From: an uncultured Treponema sp.
GTDB taxonomy: Bacteria; Spirochaetota; Spirochaetia; Treponematales; Treponemataceae
Direction: 5' to 3'
DNA: 64,000 bases
Assembly: GCA_910584475.1 (NCBI GenBank)
Contig: CAJUBD010000003.1
Location: 1 to 64,000 of the forward strand
Positions 27,795 to 34,358 of the stretch are shown here, piece after piece; within the stretch, counting starts at the first letter, position 1; each line of letters begins with the position of its first letter. The notes beneath the pieces are model-generated. The model saw nothing but the letters and a program-made list of their open reading frames with translations, made no database searches and had not been told where the DNA came from. Position numbers and translations under genes: made by a program.

Positions 27795-27948
27795 TTTCCG
27801 AATCCTCCTTCGTTTTTTCCGCGTTGGTTTTCCCGCCGCCTTTTTTCCTGCCGAAGAACGTCCCAGTCAGGAAGCACAGCGCGGCGAGCGAGATTATGCA
27901 GACTATGTTTTTCGCCGTTCCGAGAGCGGACTTGAATTTTTCATTCAT
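27601..27948 (-). CDS. Membrane-anchored protein overlapping the next gene, candidate i-spanin
   Basis: A 115-residue frame with one N-terminal membrane helix (about 12-31) and a charged tail. It shares 194 bp with the exported protein at 27,402-27,794 in a different frame. The start overlaps the end of the holin gene by 8 bp. Only the first ~55 residues fill otherwise empty sequence; the overlapping part has low-complexity charged sequence and might be weakly constrained. The i-spanin label rests on topology and location. Confidence 0.5.
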   Translation of the reverse strand: MNEKFKSALGTAKNIVCIISLAALCFLTGTFFGRKKGGGKTNAEKTKEDSENEIQNADAGFIVSDARNSDELVARREEFKSDFRERIRNRLAKEIRRLGSPRADSDCDGRSGSVD

Positions 27949-28234
27949 CCTTGTTTCCTATTGCCGCCTTGACCTTTTTCAGGATTGCCTCGTAGCCAAA
28001 GACTGAAACTCCGAAAATCACCGCCCAATAGAACGGTGCTTGCCGCCAATCGAAAAATTTTCCGAACGCGAGGATTGCCGAGAACGCGAGCGAAAGGACG
28101 GCGGGGACATAGACGCGGTAGCCTTTTAGCCTGTCCTTCTTGTCGAGCCGCTTTATCAGTTCCGTGAAGATTGTGACCATCGCCACCGCGATTACGACGC
28201 AGGGCAATAGCAATGTTGATATGTCGAAGTTCAT
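27941..28234 (-). CDS. Holin-like membrane protein
   Basis: A 97-residue protein with three hydrophobic segments (about 5-24, 45-60 and 65-85) and a charged Lys-rich C-terminus, the class I holin layout. Such proteins form lesions in the inner membrane at lysis time. It sits between the methyltransferase and the spanin-like genes and near a putative endolysin, forming a lysis cassette. The start overlaps the stop of the alternate frame of the preceding gene by 4 bp. Confidence 0.72.
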   Translation of the reverse strand: MNFDISTLLLPCVVIAVAMVTIFTELIKRLDKKDRLKGYRVYVPAVLSLAFSAILAFGKFFDWRQAPFYWAVIFGVSVFGYEAILKKVKAAIGNKDE

Positions 28235-28986
28235 TTTTCATTCTCCTTCGGGTTGCTGTGAAAGCGTATGCCATGCGATTCTTGCCACTTGCGGAACTTG
28301 CGCGTTTCCAATGGCTGTAAGTCGCTCCATCCATCGGGGAATCCCATGACCCATTCGCTCATCTTCGGATGCAACCGTGCATTGTGATTTTTCAAAAGCC
28401 AGTATGGAATCGAACTCTTCGCCGCTCCAAATTTCGTCTTCCTTTCCGAACGCACTTTTTGTCTCGCGAGGTGCTGGCTGCCGTCTGAAGCCAGCGGTGT
28501 TGGAAGCCACGCACCAGAAACGTTTTCGTGTGTGCGGTGCGCCGCAGTCTTTAGCGGAAACAATTCCCCATTGCGCGTCATACCCCAGTTCGGCAAGTCC
28601 TCTGACAACATACATTCCCCCACGTTTGCGGAGCATCGGGCTGTTTTCGACGAACACATATTTCGGATTGACCTCCCCGATGATTCGGAGCATTTCAAAC
28701 CACAAAGAACTTCGTCCGCCGCCAAGTCCCTCTCCCCGTCCCGCGACGCTGATGTCCTGGCAAGGAAATCCTCCCGAAACCACATCAACAATTCCTCGCC
28801 ACGGCTTTCCGTCAAAAGTCCGCACGTCATCCCATATTGGGAAAGGCTCGAGGCTTCCGTCGTTCTGCCGTGCGACAAGCACATTTCTTGGATATTCGGC
28901 GCACTCCACGGCGCAGACGATTTTCCGTCCCGCGAGTTTGCCGCCGAGAATTCCTCCGCCAATGCCCGCGAATAAAGCCAACTCAT
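28231..28986 (-). CDS. Second full-length frame over the methyltransferase gene
   Basis: A 251-residue frame on the same strand as the methyltransferase, shifted by one base and covering the same 750 bp. It opens MSWLYSRAL only 7 bp after the methyltransferase ATG, and contains GMTCGLLTES, FLARTSAS, LPNWGMTRNGELFPL and WVMGFPDGWSDLQPLE. I recall proteins with these motifs in other phage genomes. Some motifs are simply the frame-shifted image of conserved methyltransferase motifs (for example FLARTSAS from FPCQDISVA), so apparent conservation could be a by-product. The stop overlaps the holin ATG by 4 bp, which favours real translation. Confidence 0.35.
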   Translation of the reverse strand: MSWLYSRALAEEFSAANSRDGKSSAPWSAPNIQEMCLSHGRTTEASSLSQYGMTCGLLTESRGEELLMWFREDFLARTSASRDGERDLAADEVLCGLKCSESSGRSIRNMCSSKTARCSANVGECMLSEDLPNWGMTRNGELFPLKTAAHRTHENVSGAWLPTPLASDGSQHLARQKVRSERKTKFGAAKSSIPYWLLKNHNARLHPKMSEWVMGFPDGWSDLQPLETRKFRKWQESHGIRFHSNPKENEK

Positions 28987-28993
28987 TCAGCAT
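28238..28993 (-). CDS. DNA cytosine-5 methyltransferase
   Basis: A 251-residue enzyme with the ordered C5-MTase motifs: SAM-binding LFAGIGGGILGG at the N-terminus, catalytic GGFPCQDIS (Cys78), VENSP, then GAPHTRKRFW and the C-terminal RLTAIGNAQVPQ. It is short for the family, with a reduced target-recognition region, as is usual for phage orphan enzymes. It would methylate cytosine in phage DNA, protecting it from host restriction. It has AGGAAAAGGGA before the ATG and lies between endolysin and holin. A second complete frame overlaps it. Confidence 0.92.
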   Translation of the reverse strand: MLNELALFAGIGGGILGGKLAGRKIVCAVECAEYPRNVLVARQNDGSLEPFPIWDDVRTFDGKPWRGIVDVVSGGFPCQDISVAGRGEGLGGGRSSLWFEMLRIIGEVNPKYVFVENSPMLRKRGGMYVVRGLAELGYDAQWGIVSAKDCGAPHTRKRFWCVASNTAGFRRQPAPRETKSAFGKEDEIWSGEEFDSILAFEKSQCTVASEDERMGHGIPRWMERLTAIGNAQVPQVARIAWHTLSQQPEGE

Positions 28994-29002
28994 TCCCTTT
29001 TC

Positions 29003-29554
29003 CTAAATTTCCACGATGATTCCGCGAATCTCGTCGCCCGCCTTGATTCCGTTCTCGCGGAGGACTTTGTTGAACGCCGCCAAGTCCGCGCTTGAGACGA
29101 TTATGCACCCCGCGCTCCACGCGCAGTTCGTGTCGCGCCCGAGTTTGAAACTGTAACGGTCGTGCAAGAGCCACCTTCCGTTTTGGAAGCCGTTCGCGGA
29201 GGTTTGCATCGCTTTGCGGTTGATGCGCTGTCCGTCAATGTCGATTGTGTCGCATATCGCATGGATTTCGCCGTGGAATTTTCGCGACTCTACGAAACAG
29301 CGGAGCGTGAATTTTCCCGGCGCGATTGTATCTCCGTGCGCCACCGTGTCGCCAGGCGACATATCACCGAAGCAATAGTTTGCGACGGACTGGCACTTGC
29401 AGTCGAAGATTATTTTGTTTTCCCTTATCAAAGCCAAGCCGTCGATGCTGTTGTTCTTCCAGTTGTTCTCGAAACTGTCGGGCTTTGATTCGTCCGCCCG
29501 GAATTTGTAGCTCGCCTTCGAGCGCGAGACCACGAGTTCGATTTTGTTTTCCAT
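29003..29554 (-). CDS. Putative endolysin with L,D-transpeptidase-like Cys motif
   Basis: A 183-residue protein started at MENKIELVVSRSKAS after GGAGGC. The C-terminal part shows FKLGRDTNCAWSAGCIIVS, resembling the S-x-G-C active-site signature of YkuD/L,D-transpeptidase-like domains that act on peptidoglycan. It is the first gene of a minus-strand operon with the methyltransferase and holin. A possible late-activator site lies ~50 bp upstream. It has no signal peptide, which fits holin-dependent release. The enzymatic label is moderately supported. Confidence 0.6.
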   Translation of the reverse strand: MENKIELVVSRSKASYKFRADESKPDSFENNWKNNSIDGLALIRENKIIFDCKCQSVANYCFGDMSPGDTVAHGDTIAPGKFTLRCFVESRKFHGEIHAICDTIDIDGQRINRKAMQTSANGFQNGRWLLHDRYSFKLGRDTNCAWSAGCIIVSSADLAAFNKVLRENGIKAGDEIRGIIVEI

Positions 29555-29601
29555 TTCTGCCTCCACGCATATCTTCGCGAAAAAATTGATTTCGCTTGCG
29601 C

Positions 29602-29613
29602 TAACGGCGGTTA
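29602..29613 (-). promoter_or_regulatory. Late-activator dyad before the lysis operon
   Basis: TAACGGCGGTTA matches the site family seen at 27,366, 29,647 and 39,129. The corresponding -10 position on the minus strand (GAAGAT) is poor, so this copy is less certain than the others. Confidence 0.45.
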
Positions 29614-29646
29614 TAAAAACGCGAATGACACGAATCGCTTTTTTTG

Positions 29647-29689
29647 TAACGGCGATTATGAAAAAAGAAAGGCGGAAATACTTTAGAGT
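29647..29689 (+). promoter_or_regulatory. Predicted activator-dependent promoter for the gene at 29,730
   Basis: The dyad TAACGGCGATTA (29,647-29,658) is 34 bp centre to centre from TAGAGT (29,684-29,689). Transcription would start near 29,696, ahead of an AGGAGG site at 29,716-29,721. Confidence 0.55.
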
Positions 29690-29729
29690 GTTGTCAGTTT
29701 AACCGCGAAAGCGGAAGGAGGTGATGGTT

Positions 29730-29942
29730 ATGAAATTCAACAAGTTGTTGGTTATGTTCCTTTGCGAGGTTGCGGTCGTCGTGATTTCTTTTGTCTGCGC
29801 GGTGCTGTGCTTCGTTCCGCAGGTGGAATTCGCGAAGCCCGTGTTGTGCGTGATTTTCCTCGGCATCGCGGCTTGCACCGTGGTCGGAAAGGTCTTTGAC
29901 CCTGCCTTCGTGAAGTCGGTCACGACCGCGACAGGACGCTAG
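29730..29942 (+). CDS. Small two-helix membrane protein
   Basis: A 70-residue protein started at the ATG 8 bp after a perfect AGGAGG; an upstream in-frame ATG is too close to that site. It is almost entirely two hydrophobic helices (about 5-28 and 36-52) with a short polar tail. It has its own predicted late promoter and is followed by an intrinsic terminator. It could be an accessory holin or antiholin, given the divergent lysis operon next door, but no family is recognised. Confidence 0.7.
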   Translation: MKFNKLLVMFLCEVAVVVISFVCAVLCFVPQVEFAKPVLCVIFLGIAACTVVGKVFDPAFVKSVTTATGR

Positions 29943-29979
29943 GCTCAATTTGTGCCGAAGCCTAAAAACGGAATCTGCC

Positions 29980-30006
29980 GGCGGGACAGCATTCCCGCCT
30001 TTTTTA
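29980..30006 (+). terminator. Intrinsic terminator
   Basis: GGCGGGA and TCCCGCC form a 7-bp GC-rich stem followed by seven T residues, 38 bp after the small membrane protein gene. Confidence 0.8.
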
Positions 30007-30018
30007 TTCGAGGAAAAA

Positions 30019-30330
30019 ATGAAAATTTACATTGCGGGAAAAATCAGCGGCGACAAGAACTACAAGGCGAAATTCGCCAGGGCGGAAAAGACTCTCGCGA
30101 AAAAAGGACACAGTATTATGAATCCCGCGTGGCTCGTCGAATATCCCGAATTCCAATACGGCGACTACATATTCATTTCGGACTGGATGCGTTCCGTGTG
30201 TGAGGCGGTTGTCCTGCTTCCCGACTGGGAGCAAAGCGAGGGGGCGAAGCGCGAGAAATCCAGTGCCGTCGCTGAAAGACAGAAAATTTTTTACGGCGTT
30301 GACGAAGTGCCTTTCGCGGAGGAAGCATGA
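30019..30330 (+). CDS. DUF4406-like nucleoside deoxyribosyltransferase-fold protein
   Basis: A 103-residue protein starting MKIYIAGKISGDKNYKAKF after GAGGAAAA. The IYIAGKISG start, NPAWL and the ISDWMRSVCEAVVLLPDW block match DUF4406, a small relative of nucleoside 2-deoxyribosyltransferases common in phages. The substrate is unknown; nucleotide metabolism or base modification are possible. It overlaps the next gene by 4 bp. Confidence 0.8.
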   Translation: MKIYIAGKISGDKNYKAKFARAEKTLAKKGHSIMNPAWLVEYPEFQYGDYIFISDWMRSVCEAVVLLPDWEQSEGAKREKSSAVAERQKIFYGVDEVPFAEEA

Positions 30331-30701
30331 GGACTTGCAGACGGTGCGGAAAGTCGCTTCGGGCTTTTCAATGCGAAATAGAACCCGACCCGCGAATTCC
30401 CGAAATAAAAAGGACACTTCATTTTTGCTCCACGGAATGCGCCAACAGGTTTTTGGGGACGATAGCGGCTCGGCGGAACAAGGATGCGAAACGCGGAATC
30501 CGCGCTGAACTTGAGAAGGCAGACAGACAAATCAAGGACGGCGATGTGCGCGAGATTTTTCTGACGCTGAAGCCGCGCGAAAAAGACCAACTTGCGGCGG
30601 TCGGCATTGGAACAATCTTGGCAGAGTGCGGCGGCAACTTGTCAAGATTTTACAGAAGATTGGAAGAACTGGGGCAAACGGCGACGAGAGCGAAAGAGTG
30701 A
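30327..30701 (+). CDS. Zinc-ribbon phage protein
   Basis: A 124-residue protein with an N-terminal zinc ribbon (CRRCGK at 4-9, then FCSTEC around 33-38) and a helical C-terminal half ending GGNLSRFYRRLEELG. It is translationally coupled to the DUF4406 gene. Nucleic-acid binding is likely from the fold; the specific role is unknown. It converges with the exported moron at 30,725. Confidence 0.7.
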   Translation: MRTCRRCGKSLRAFQCEIEPDPRIPEIKRTLHFCSTECANRFLGTIAARRNKDAKRGIRAELEKADRQIKDGDVREIFLTLKPREKDQLAAVGIGTILAECGGNLSRFYRRLEELGQTATRAKE

Positions 30702-30724
30702 TATTGCGGCGAAAAGTTTTCGGG

Positions 30725-31651
30725 TTACAATCCCCATCCCGAAATAAAAGCGTCAAGTTTTTGCTGATAAATCTCCGCATCTTTCATCGGCACAAAATTA
30801 GTGAAATCGGTTTGAGCCTTTTTCCTTGTGTCAAGCAATTCAAGAAAATCTTTTATCACTGTATTTTTTCCGTCGAAAAAATCTTTCCAAGTGCTGAATG
30901 CCCGCACTTTTTCCGAAAGTTCTTGCTTGTATTCATCTTTGATAGAAATTTTGTATTGTTCAGTTTGCGCGGATATGGCGTTCAAAGAATTTGTGTCGCT
31001 GTCTATCGTGGCTTGTAATTTTTTCTTGTTGCTGATGGCTTGTCCGTATGCAATTCCAAGTTGCATAGAATGGTCTTCAACTGCCTTTATTTGTTTGGCA
31101 TCGCGTTTCTTTGCAGAGTTCAGTTCATCTAATCGCTTTTTATTGTCATCAATCATTTTTTGAATTTCTTCGGGTGTTTGCATTTCGTCAAGCATTTTCT
31201 GACAGTCCGCGATGCGTTTTTTGTAAGCCTGTTCATTCTGTTCCAATATTTTTATGTTCGGGTCATTGTTGTAGTTCAAACTGACGGAATCGGGAACTTG
31301 AACGCCACTCAAATTACAATATGCGTGTTCCATTTCGTCTTTGAAATTTTCCAGATTGCCTTTTGAAAGCGTTCCGCTCGCTTCAAGTTTTTTCATAGCC
31401 GTTTCAATTTCTGAAACATAATCGCGGACTTTATCGTAAGTCAGATTTTCAAGTTGGTATGAATACGCTTGCAACATTCTACTTCCATCGTGCCAATCTA
31501 CATTCTCAAAAGGATTGATGACATTGAAAATCAGTTCTTGAAATGCATTGCTTATGCTTTCGCTCGTATTTCCGATTTTTGGAAGTTCCGCGAATGTTGG
31601 CGACAAAACGAATGCCGCTAAAACGGCAATGAGATTTTTTTTAAGTTTCAT
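30725..31651 (-). CDS. Exported coiled-coil protein, candidate lysogenic conversion gene
   Basis: A 308-residue protein with a signal peptide (MKLKKNLIAVLAAFVLSPTFA) and a mostly helical, Lys/Glu/Gln-rich body with coiled-coil stretches at about 165-260. No catalytic motif is visible. It follows the repressor gene by 6 bp on the same strand, so it would be transcribed from the lysogenic promoter while lytic genes are silent, the usual place for a moron. A periplasmic or surface role that alters the host envelope is inferred. Its lower GC than the neighbouring genes suggests recent gain. Confidence 0.7.
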   Translation of the reverse strand: MKLKKNLIAVLAAFVLSPTFAELPKIGNTSESISNAFQELIFNVINPFENVDWHDGSRMLQAYSYQLENLTYDKVRDYVSEIETAMKKLEASGTLSKGNLENFKDEMEHAYCNLSGVQVPDSVSLNYNNDPNIKILEQNEQAYKKRIADCQKMLDEMQTPEEIQKMIDDNKKRLDELNSAKKRDAKQIKAVEDHSMQLGIAYGQAISNKKKLQATIDSDTNSLNAISAQTEQYKISIKDEYKQELSEKVRAFSTWKDFFDGKNTVIKDFLELLDTRKKAQTDFTNFVPMKDAEIYQQKLDAFISGWGL

Positions 31652-31657
31652 TTTTTT

Positions 31658-32326
31658 CTACTCCGCTTTTTTTAGCGCATAATGAACCCTGCCGATTATT
31701 TCAAGCGATGTGTTGTCCGCGTTTTCTTCCCACGGCGCATATTTCGGGTTGTCGCTTATAACGACGAGTTTTCCAGGCTTTTGTGAAAGTCGTTTTACAA
31801 AGCCTTCTCCGTTCATCCTTAAAGCGTATATTCCCTCGCCATCCCAACCGCAACTGTCACATACAATCAAGTCGCCTCTATGTAGCGTAGGCTCCATACT
31901 GTCGCCTGAAACATATAGCGCAGCGAGGTTGTTTCCGTAGCGTTTTAATTCTTTGGGAACGGCAATGTACCCAGTGGGACTGTCCTTTTCGGGAAGTTCT
32001 TTTCCGTGACCAGCCGAAAGGCTTTGCTCCAATATGGGAATTACAAAATCACCGCTTTCAACTTTAGATTCAAAATGATTTTGACCTAGTGCATCAGCCG
32101 CCGCTCCTGCGGATTTTATGCCATGTGGCGCAGAACCTGCTTCTACGCCAGAAATGTCATAACCCAAATTTTCTAAAGCAAGCAAAATAGCCATTTTCGG
32201 GCGGGTTTCTCCCGATTCGTATGCTGACCAAGTTCTTTGTGATACACCTATCTCTTTAGCAAATTCTGCTTGACTTTTTCCCGATTTTAGCCGAATTTGC
32301 TTTAATTTTTCAGAATTTTCTTGCAA
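31658..32326 (-). CDS. CI/LexA-type prophage repressor (XRE HTH plus S24 peptidase)
   Basis: A 222-residue repressor. Residues 7-60 are an XRE helix-turn-helix (QAEFAKEIGVSQRTWSAYESGE). The C-terminal S24 domain has the nucleophile S143 in SGDSMEPTLHRGDLI and general base K178 in GEGFVKRL. An Ala-Gly bond near residues 73-74 (KSAGAAA) is a possible self-cleavage site. Such repressors are inactivated after DNA damage by RecA-stimulated self-cleavage, so this prophage is probably SOS-inducible, unlike Mu itself. It is divergent from the early operon and probably binds the AGAAATTTCT sites in between. Confidence 0.92.
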   Translation of the reverse strand: MQENSEKLKQIRLKSGKSQAEFAKEIGVSQRTWSAYESGETRPKMAILLALENLGYDISGVEAGSAPHGIKSAGAAADALGQNHFESKVESGDFVIPILEQSLSAGHGKELPEKDSPTGYIAVPKELKRYGNNLAALYVSGDSMEPTLHRGDLIVCDSCGWDGEGIYALRMNGEGFVKRLSQKPGKLVVISDNPKYAPWEENADNTSLEIIGRVHYALKKAE

Positions 32327-32373
32327 TTTTTCCTCTTTTTTAGAAATTTTCTCTTGACAGTCTAGAAATTTCT
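32312..32373. promoter_or_regulatory. Three repressor operator-like sites
   Basis: AGAATTTTCT (32,312-32,321), AGAAATTTTCT (32,342-32,352) and the perfect palindrome AGAAATTTCT (32,364-32,373) are near-identical. The last sits in the spacer of the early promoter, where bound repressor would block RNA polymerase. Confidence 0.6.
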
Positions 32374-32381
32374 GCTATAAT
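32354..32381 (+). promoter_or_regulatory. Consensus early promoter of the lytic operon
   Basis: Perfect TTGACA (32,354-32,359) and TATAAT (32,376-32,381) have a 16-bp spacer that contains an operator-like palindrome. It reads into the Ner-like gene. Confidence 0.85.
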
Positions 32382-32386
32382 TATAT

Positions 32387-32458
32387 TATCGGTTGACAAA
32401 TACCAAACCGATAGCAAAAAAAATCTGGGCAGAAACCACCGAAAAGACCTCTGCCCAG
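32387..32458 (+). promoter_or_regulatory. Early leader: inverted repeat and hairpin
   Basis: TATCGGTT (32,387-32,394) and AACCGATA (32,406-32,413) form an inverted repeat at the transcription start, suited to a Ner-like or repressor dimer. CTGGGCAGA (32,425-32,433) and TCTGCCCAG (32,450-32,458) form a 9-bp hairpin in the 5' leader with no T-run. Confidence 0.5.
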
Positions 32459-32494
32459 CCACCCTAGCCGCAGTAAAAACTGCAAGGAGTGCTT

Positions 32495-32749
32495 ATGAAT
32501 TATAGCATATTTTCTCCGTCTTTGCAACGACTTTCAAAAGCGGAGGCGGATTGGATTCGCTACAGGCTCAAGCGAAAAAACTTGAGGTATGCGGATGTCG
32601 CAGAAAAATCGGGACAAGGACTTTCGACTGTCTGCAATGTGATGGCTCGCATCAGTTCCAATGCCGATGTCTACAACGCCCTTTGGACTATGCTCGGCTA
32701 TTCAAGTTTCGCCGCTATGTTGAAGGACGCGAGGAGGATGTCGGCGTGA
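32495..32749 (+). CDS. Ner-like early regulator
   Basis: An 84-residue protein started at the ATG after AAGGAGTGCTT. It has the single-HTH layout of the Mu Ner family: WIRYRLKRKNLRYADVAEKS, then LSTVCNVMARISSN and WTMLGYSSFAAML. Ner is the cro-like repressor that turns down early and repressor transcription after infection. It is the first gene of the early operon; the inverted repeat in its own leader is a plausible target. Confidence 0.8.
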   Translation: MNYSIFSPSLQRLSKAEADWIRYRLKRKNLRYADVAEKSGQGLSTVCNVMARISSNADVYNALWTMLGYSSFAAMLKDARRMSA

Positions 32750-32949
32750 AAATCAATATTGAAAAATGCTATCTGGTCGGATGGGACGGTCACAACGCAA
32801 GAGTGGAACTCGTCTTGACTGGCGGCTATGTAGAGCCGCGAACAGTCAAAGTTGAAAGCAATAAGTTTGGCGACAAGATGTTCCGCATAAATCTGCGTCT
32901 CGCAATCGGGAGAGAACTTTTGCGGATTCGCAGGGAGGTGGCGGCGTGA
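32746..32949 (+). CDS. Small early phage protein
   Basis: A 67-residue protein with a GTG start overlapping the Ner-like stop and GAGGAGG upstream. Predicted mostly beta strands (CYLVGWDGHNARVELVLTGG) plus a C-terminal basic helix. No family recognised; early-operon position only. Confidence 0.6.
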   Translation: MKINIEKCYLVGWDGHNARVELVLTGGYVEPRTVKVESNKFGDKMFRINLRLAIGRELLRIRREVAA

Positions 32950-33083
32950 AAATCAGCGGAAAATACAGGGCGCAATGCATAGCAAAAAAATTGCTTGGAA
33001 TGGGCTATCACGAATTGTCGGCGGCAATGATGAAGTCGAAATTATCTACACGATTCTGTACAAGGAGGCTTCGATTTGATTGA
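32946..33083 (+). CDS. Very small early phage protein
   Basis: A 45-residue, strongly basic frame beginning with GTG (VKISGKYRAQC) that overlaps the previous stop by 4 bp and contains the ribosome site of the next gene. The chain of GTGA overlaps supports translation. No function recognised. Confidence 0.45.
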   Translation: MKISGKYRAQCIAKKLLGMGYHELSAAMMKSKLSTRFCTRRLRFD

Positions 33084-33282
33084 CCGCGACATTTCACTCG
33101 AAAAAATCGGAAAGTTCGAGACGTTTCTACGCGAAACAATAGACGACCGATACGGTCTTGTATGGGATGAAGAACACGGCTTCGTTACCGTGACTTGGAA
33201 CGGAAAGGCGTTCCGAAAGGTGGATGTCGGGGGCGACAGTTTTTTGGGCTGTGTCCGCGATGTCGTGAAAAAAATCGAATAG
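33076..33282 (+). CDS. Small acidic early phage protein, TTG start
   Basis: A 68-residue protein. TTG at 33,076 lies 7 bp after AAGGAGG, which decides the start. The sequence shows an N-terminal helix (EKIGKFETFLRET) and a beta region (YGLVWDEEHGFVTVTW). No family recognised. Confidence 0.6.
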   Translation: MIDRDISLEKIGKFETFLRETIDDRYGLVWDEEHGFVTVTWNGKAFRKVDVGGDSFLGCVRDVVKKIE

Positions 33283-33292
33283 GAGTTTCGTT

Positions 33293-33901
33293 ATGGCAAA
33301 AGAAGAATCATATATGGAAGACGCGCAAGGACGAAAAGTCCCCGTGTCAATGATTAAAAAAATCGACATCAAAAGAAACGATGTCGTATGCAAAACAATG
33401 AAACAGGCTTTCATTGAGCGCGACCGTCTCGTTGAATTCAAGCGCGGCGTTTGGGAAGAAATCCAAAGTTTCGTGGTGGACAGCGCGAAGGATTCGGGCG
33501 TTAAGAAATTCGGCGGCAAGAAAGGCAACATTACGCTCACGAGTTACGACGGCAGGTACAAGATGATTGTGGCAGTGAACGACACGATACAGTTCAACGA
33601 AAAGTTGCAGGTCGCGAAGCAACTCATCGACCAGTGCATCAGCAAGTGGAGCGAGGGAGCGCGTCCCGAAATCAAGGTTCTTGTCGATGATGCTTTCAAA
33701 GTCGGCAAGGCAGGTCTTGTCAGCACGGCGAAGATTATGGGGCTTCGCCGCCTGAAGATTGAGGACTCTACTTGGAAGAAGGCTATGGACGCAATCGGCG
33801 AAAGTATGCAGGTGGCTAGTTCAAAAACTTACATGCGTTTCTACGAGCGGATGGCGGACGGCAGTTACAGGCAGATTCCGCTTGATGTGGCGGCATTGTA
33901 A
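33293..33901 (+). CDS. DUF3164 phage protein
   Basis: A 202-residue protein typical of the early region of Mu-like phages. Landmarks are MEDAQGRKVPVSMI at the start, GNITLTSYDGRYKM in the centre and a helical C-terminal half with WKKAMDAIGESM. DUF3164 has no established activity. It lies ahead of the regulatory and transposition genes in the early operon. Confidence 0.85.
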   Translation: MAKEESYMEDAQGRKVPVSMIKKIDIKRNDVVCKTMKQAFIERDRLVEFKRGVWEEIQSFVVDSAKDSGVKKFGGKKGNITLTSYDGRYKMIVAVNDTIQFNEKLQVAKQLIDQCISKWSEGARPEIKVLVDDAFKVGKAGLVSTAKIMGLRRLKIEDSTWKKAMDAIGESMQVASSKTYMRFYERMADGSYRQIPLDVAAL

Positions 33902-33913
33902 GGAGGCGCGAAG

Positions 33914-34066
33914 ATGATGGGGATAATCTTCAGGACGGGTCAGCGTGTCGAGGATTTCGGTGCGCGGCATAAAATTTCATTGCTCGTAAGGATGGGGCTT
34001 GCGATGAAGGATGCGGCTTTGAGAATGCCGCGCGAATGGGAGAAAAAGCCGTGGGAGAAAAAGTGA
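33914..34066 (+). CDS. Small early phage protein
   Basis: A 50-residue basic frame beginning MMGIIFRTGQRV, 9 bp after AGGAGG. It ends inside the start region of the next gene in another frame. Function unknown. Confidence 0.45.
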   Translation: MMGIIFRTGQRVEDFGARHKISLLVRMGLAMKDAALRMPREWEKKPWEKK

Positions 34067-34350
34067 ATTCGCAGGAGCGGATAATCGTCGCGGTTCAACT
34101 CCTTTGCGAAAACCACGTCACAGGACTTACCAACAAGGAACTTGCGGCACAAGTCGGAACAAGCCAAGCCAACATCTGTCGCGACCTTGACATTCTGCAA
34201 AACGCAGAATGGGTTGTGCGTGACACCAAAGGTCGATGGCGGTTGTCACCGTCCTTTGGCGGGCTTGCGGGGCAAATAGCCAAGAGTTATCAAAAATCAA
34301 AACTCCTGCTTCTTGAAGAAGAAGAGAAGTATCTTTCAGCGATGCAATGA
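34063..34350 (+). CDS. Winged-helix early regulator
   Basis: A 95-residue protein best started at GTG 34,063, which has GGGAG upstream and a GTGA overlap with the previous stop; an ATG 27 bp earlier lacks a ribosome site. Residues ~1-65 form an IclR/MarR-like winged helix (QLLCENHVTGLTNKELAAQ, SQANICRDLDILQNAEWVV, then a GRWRLS wing). The C-terminus is a Glu/Lys helix. Probably a transcription regulator of the early or middle operon. Confidence 0.68.
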   Translation: MNSQERIIVAVQLLCENHVTGLTNKELAAQVGTSQANICRDLDILQNAEWVVRDTKGRWRLSPSFGGLAGQIAKSYQKSKLLLLEEEEKYLSAMQ

Positions 34351-34358
34351 GGAAAAAT

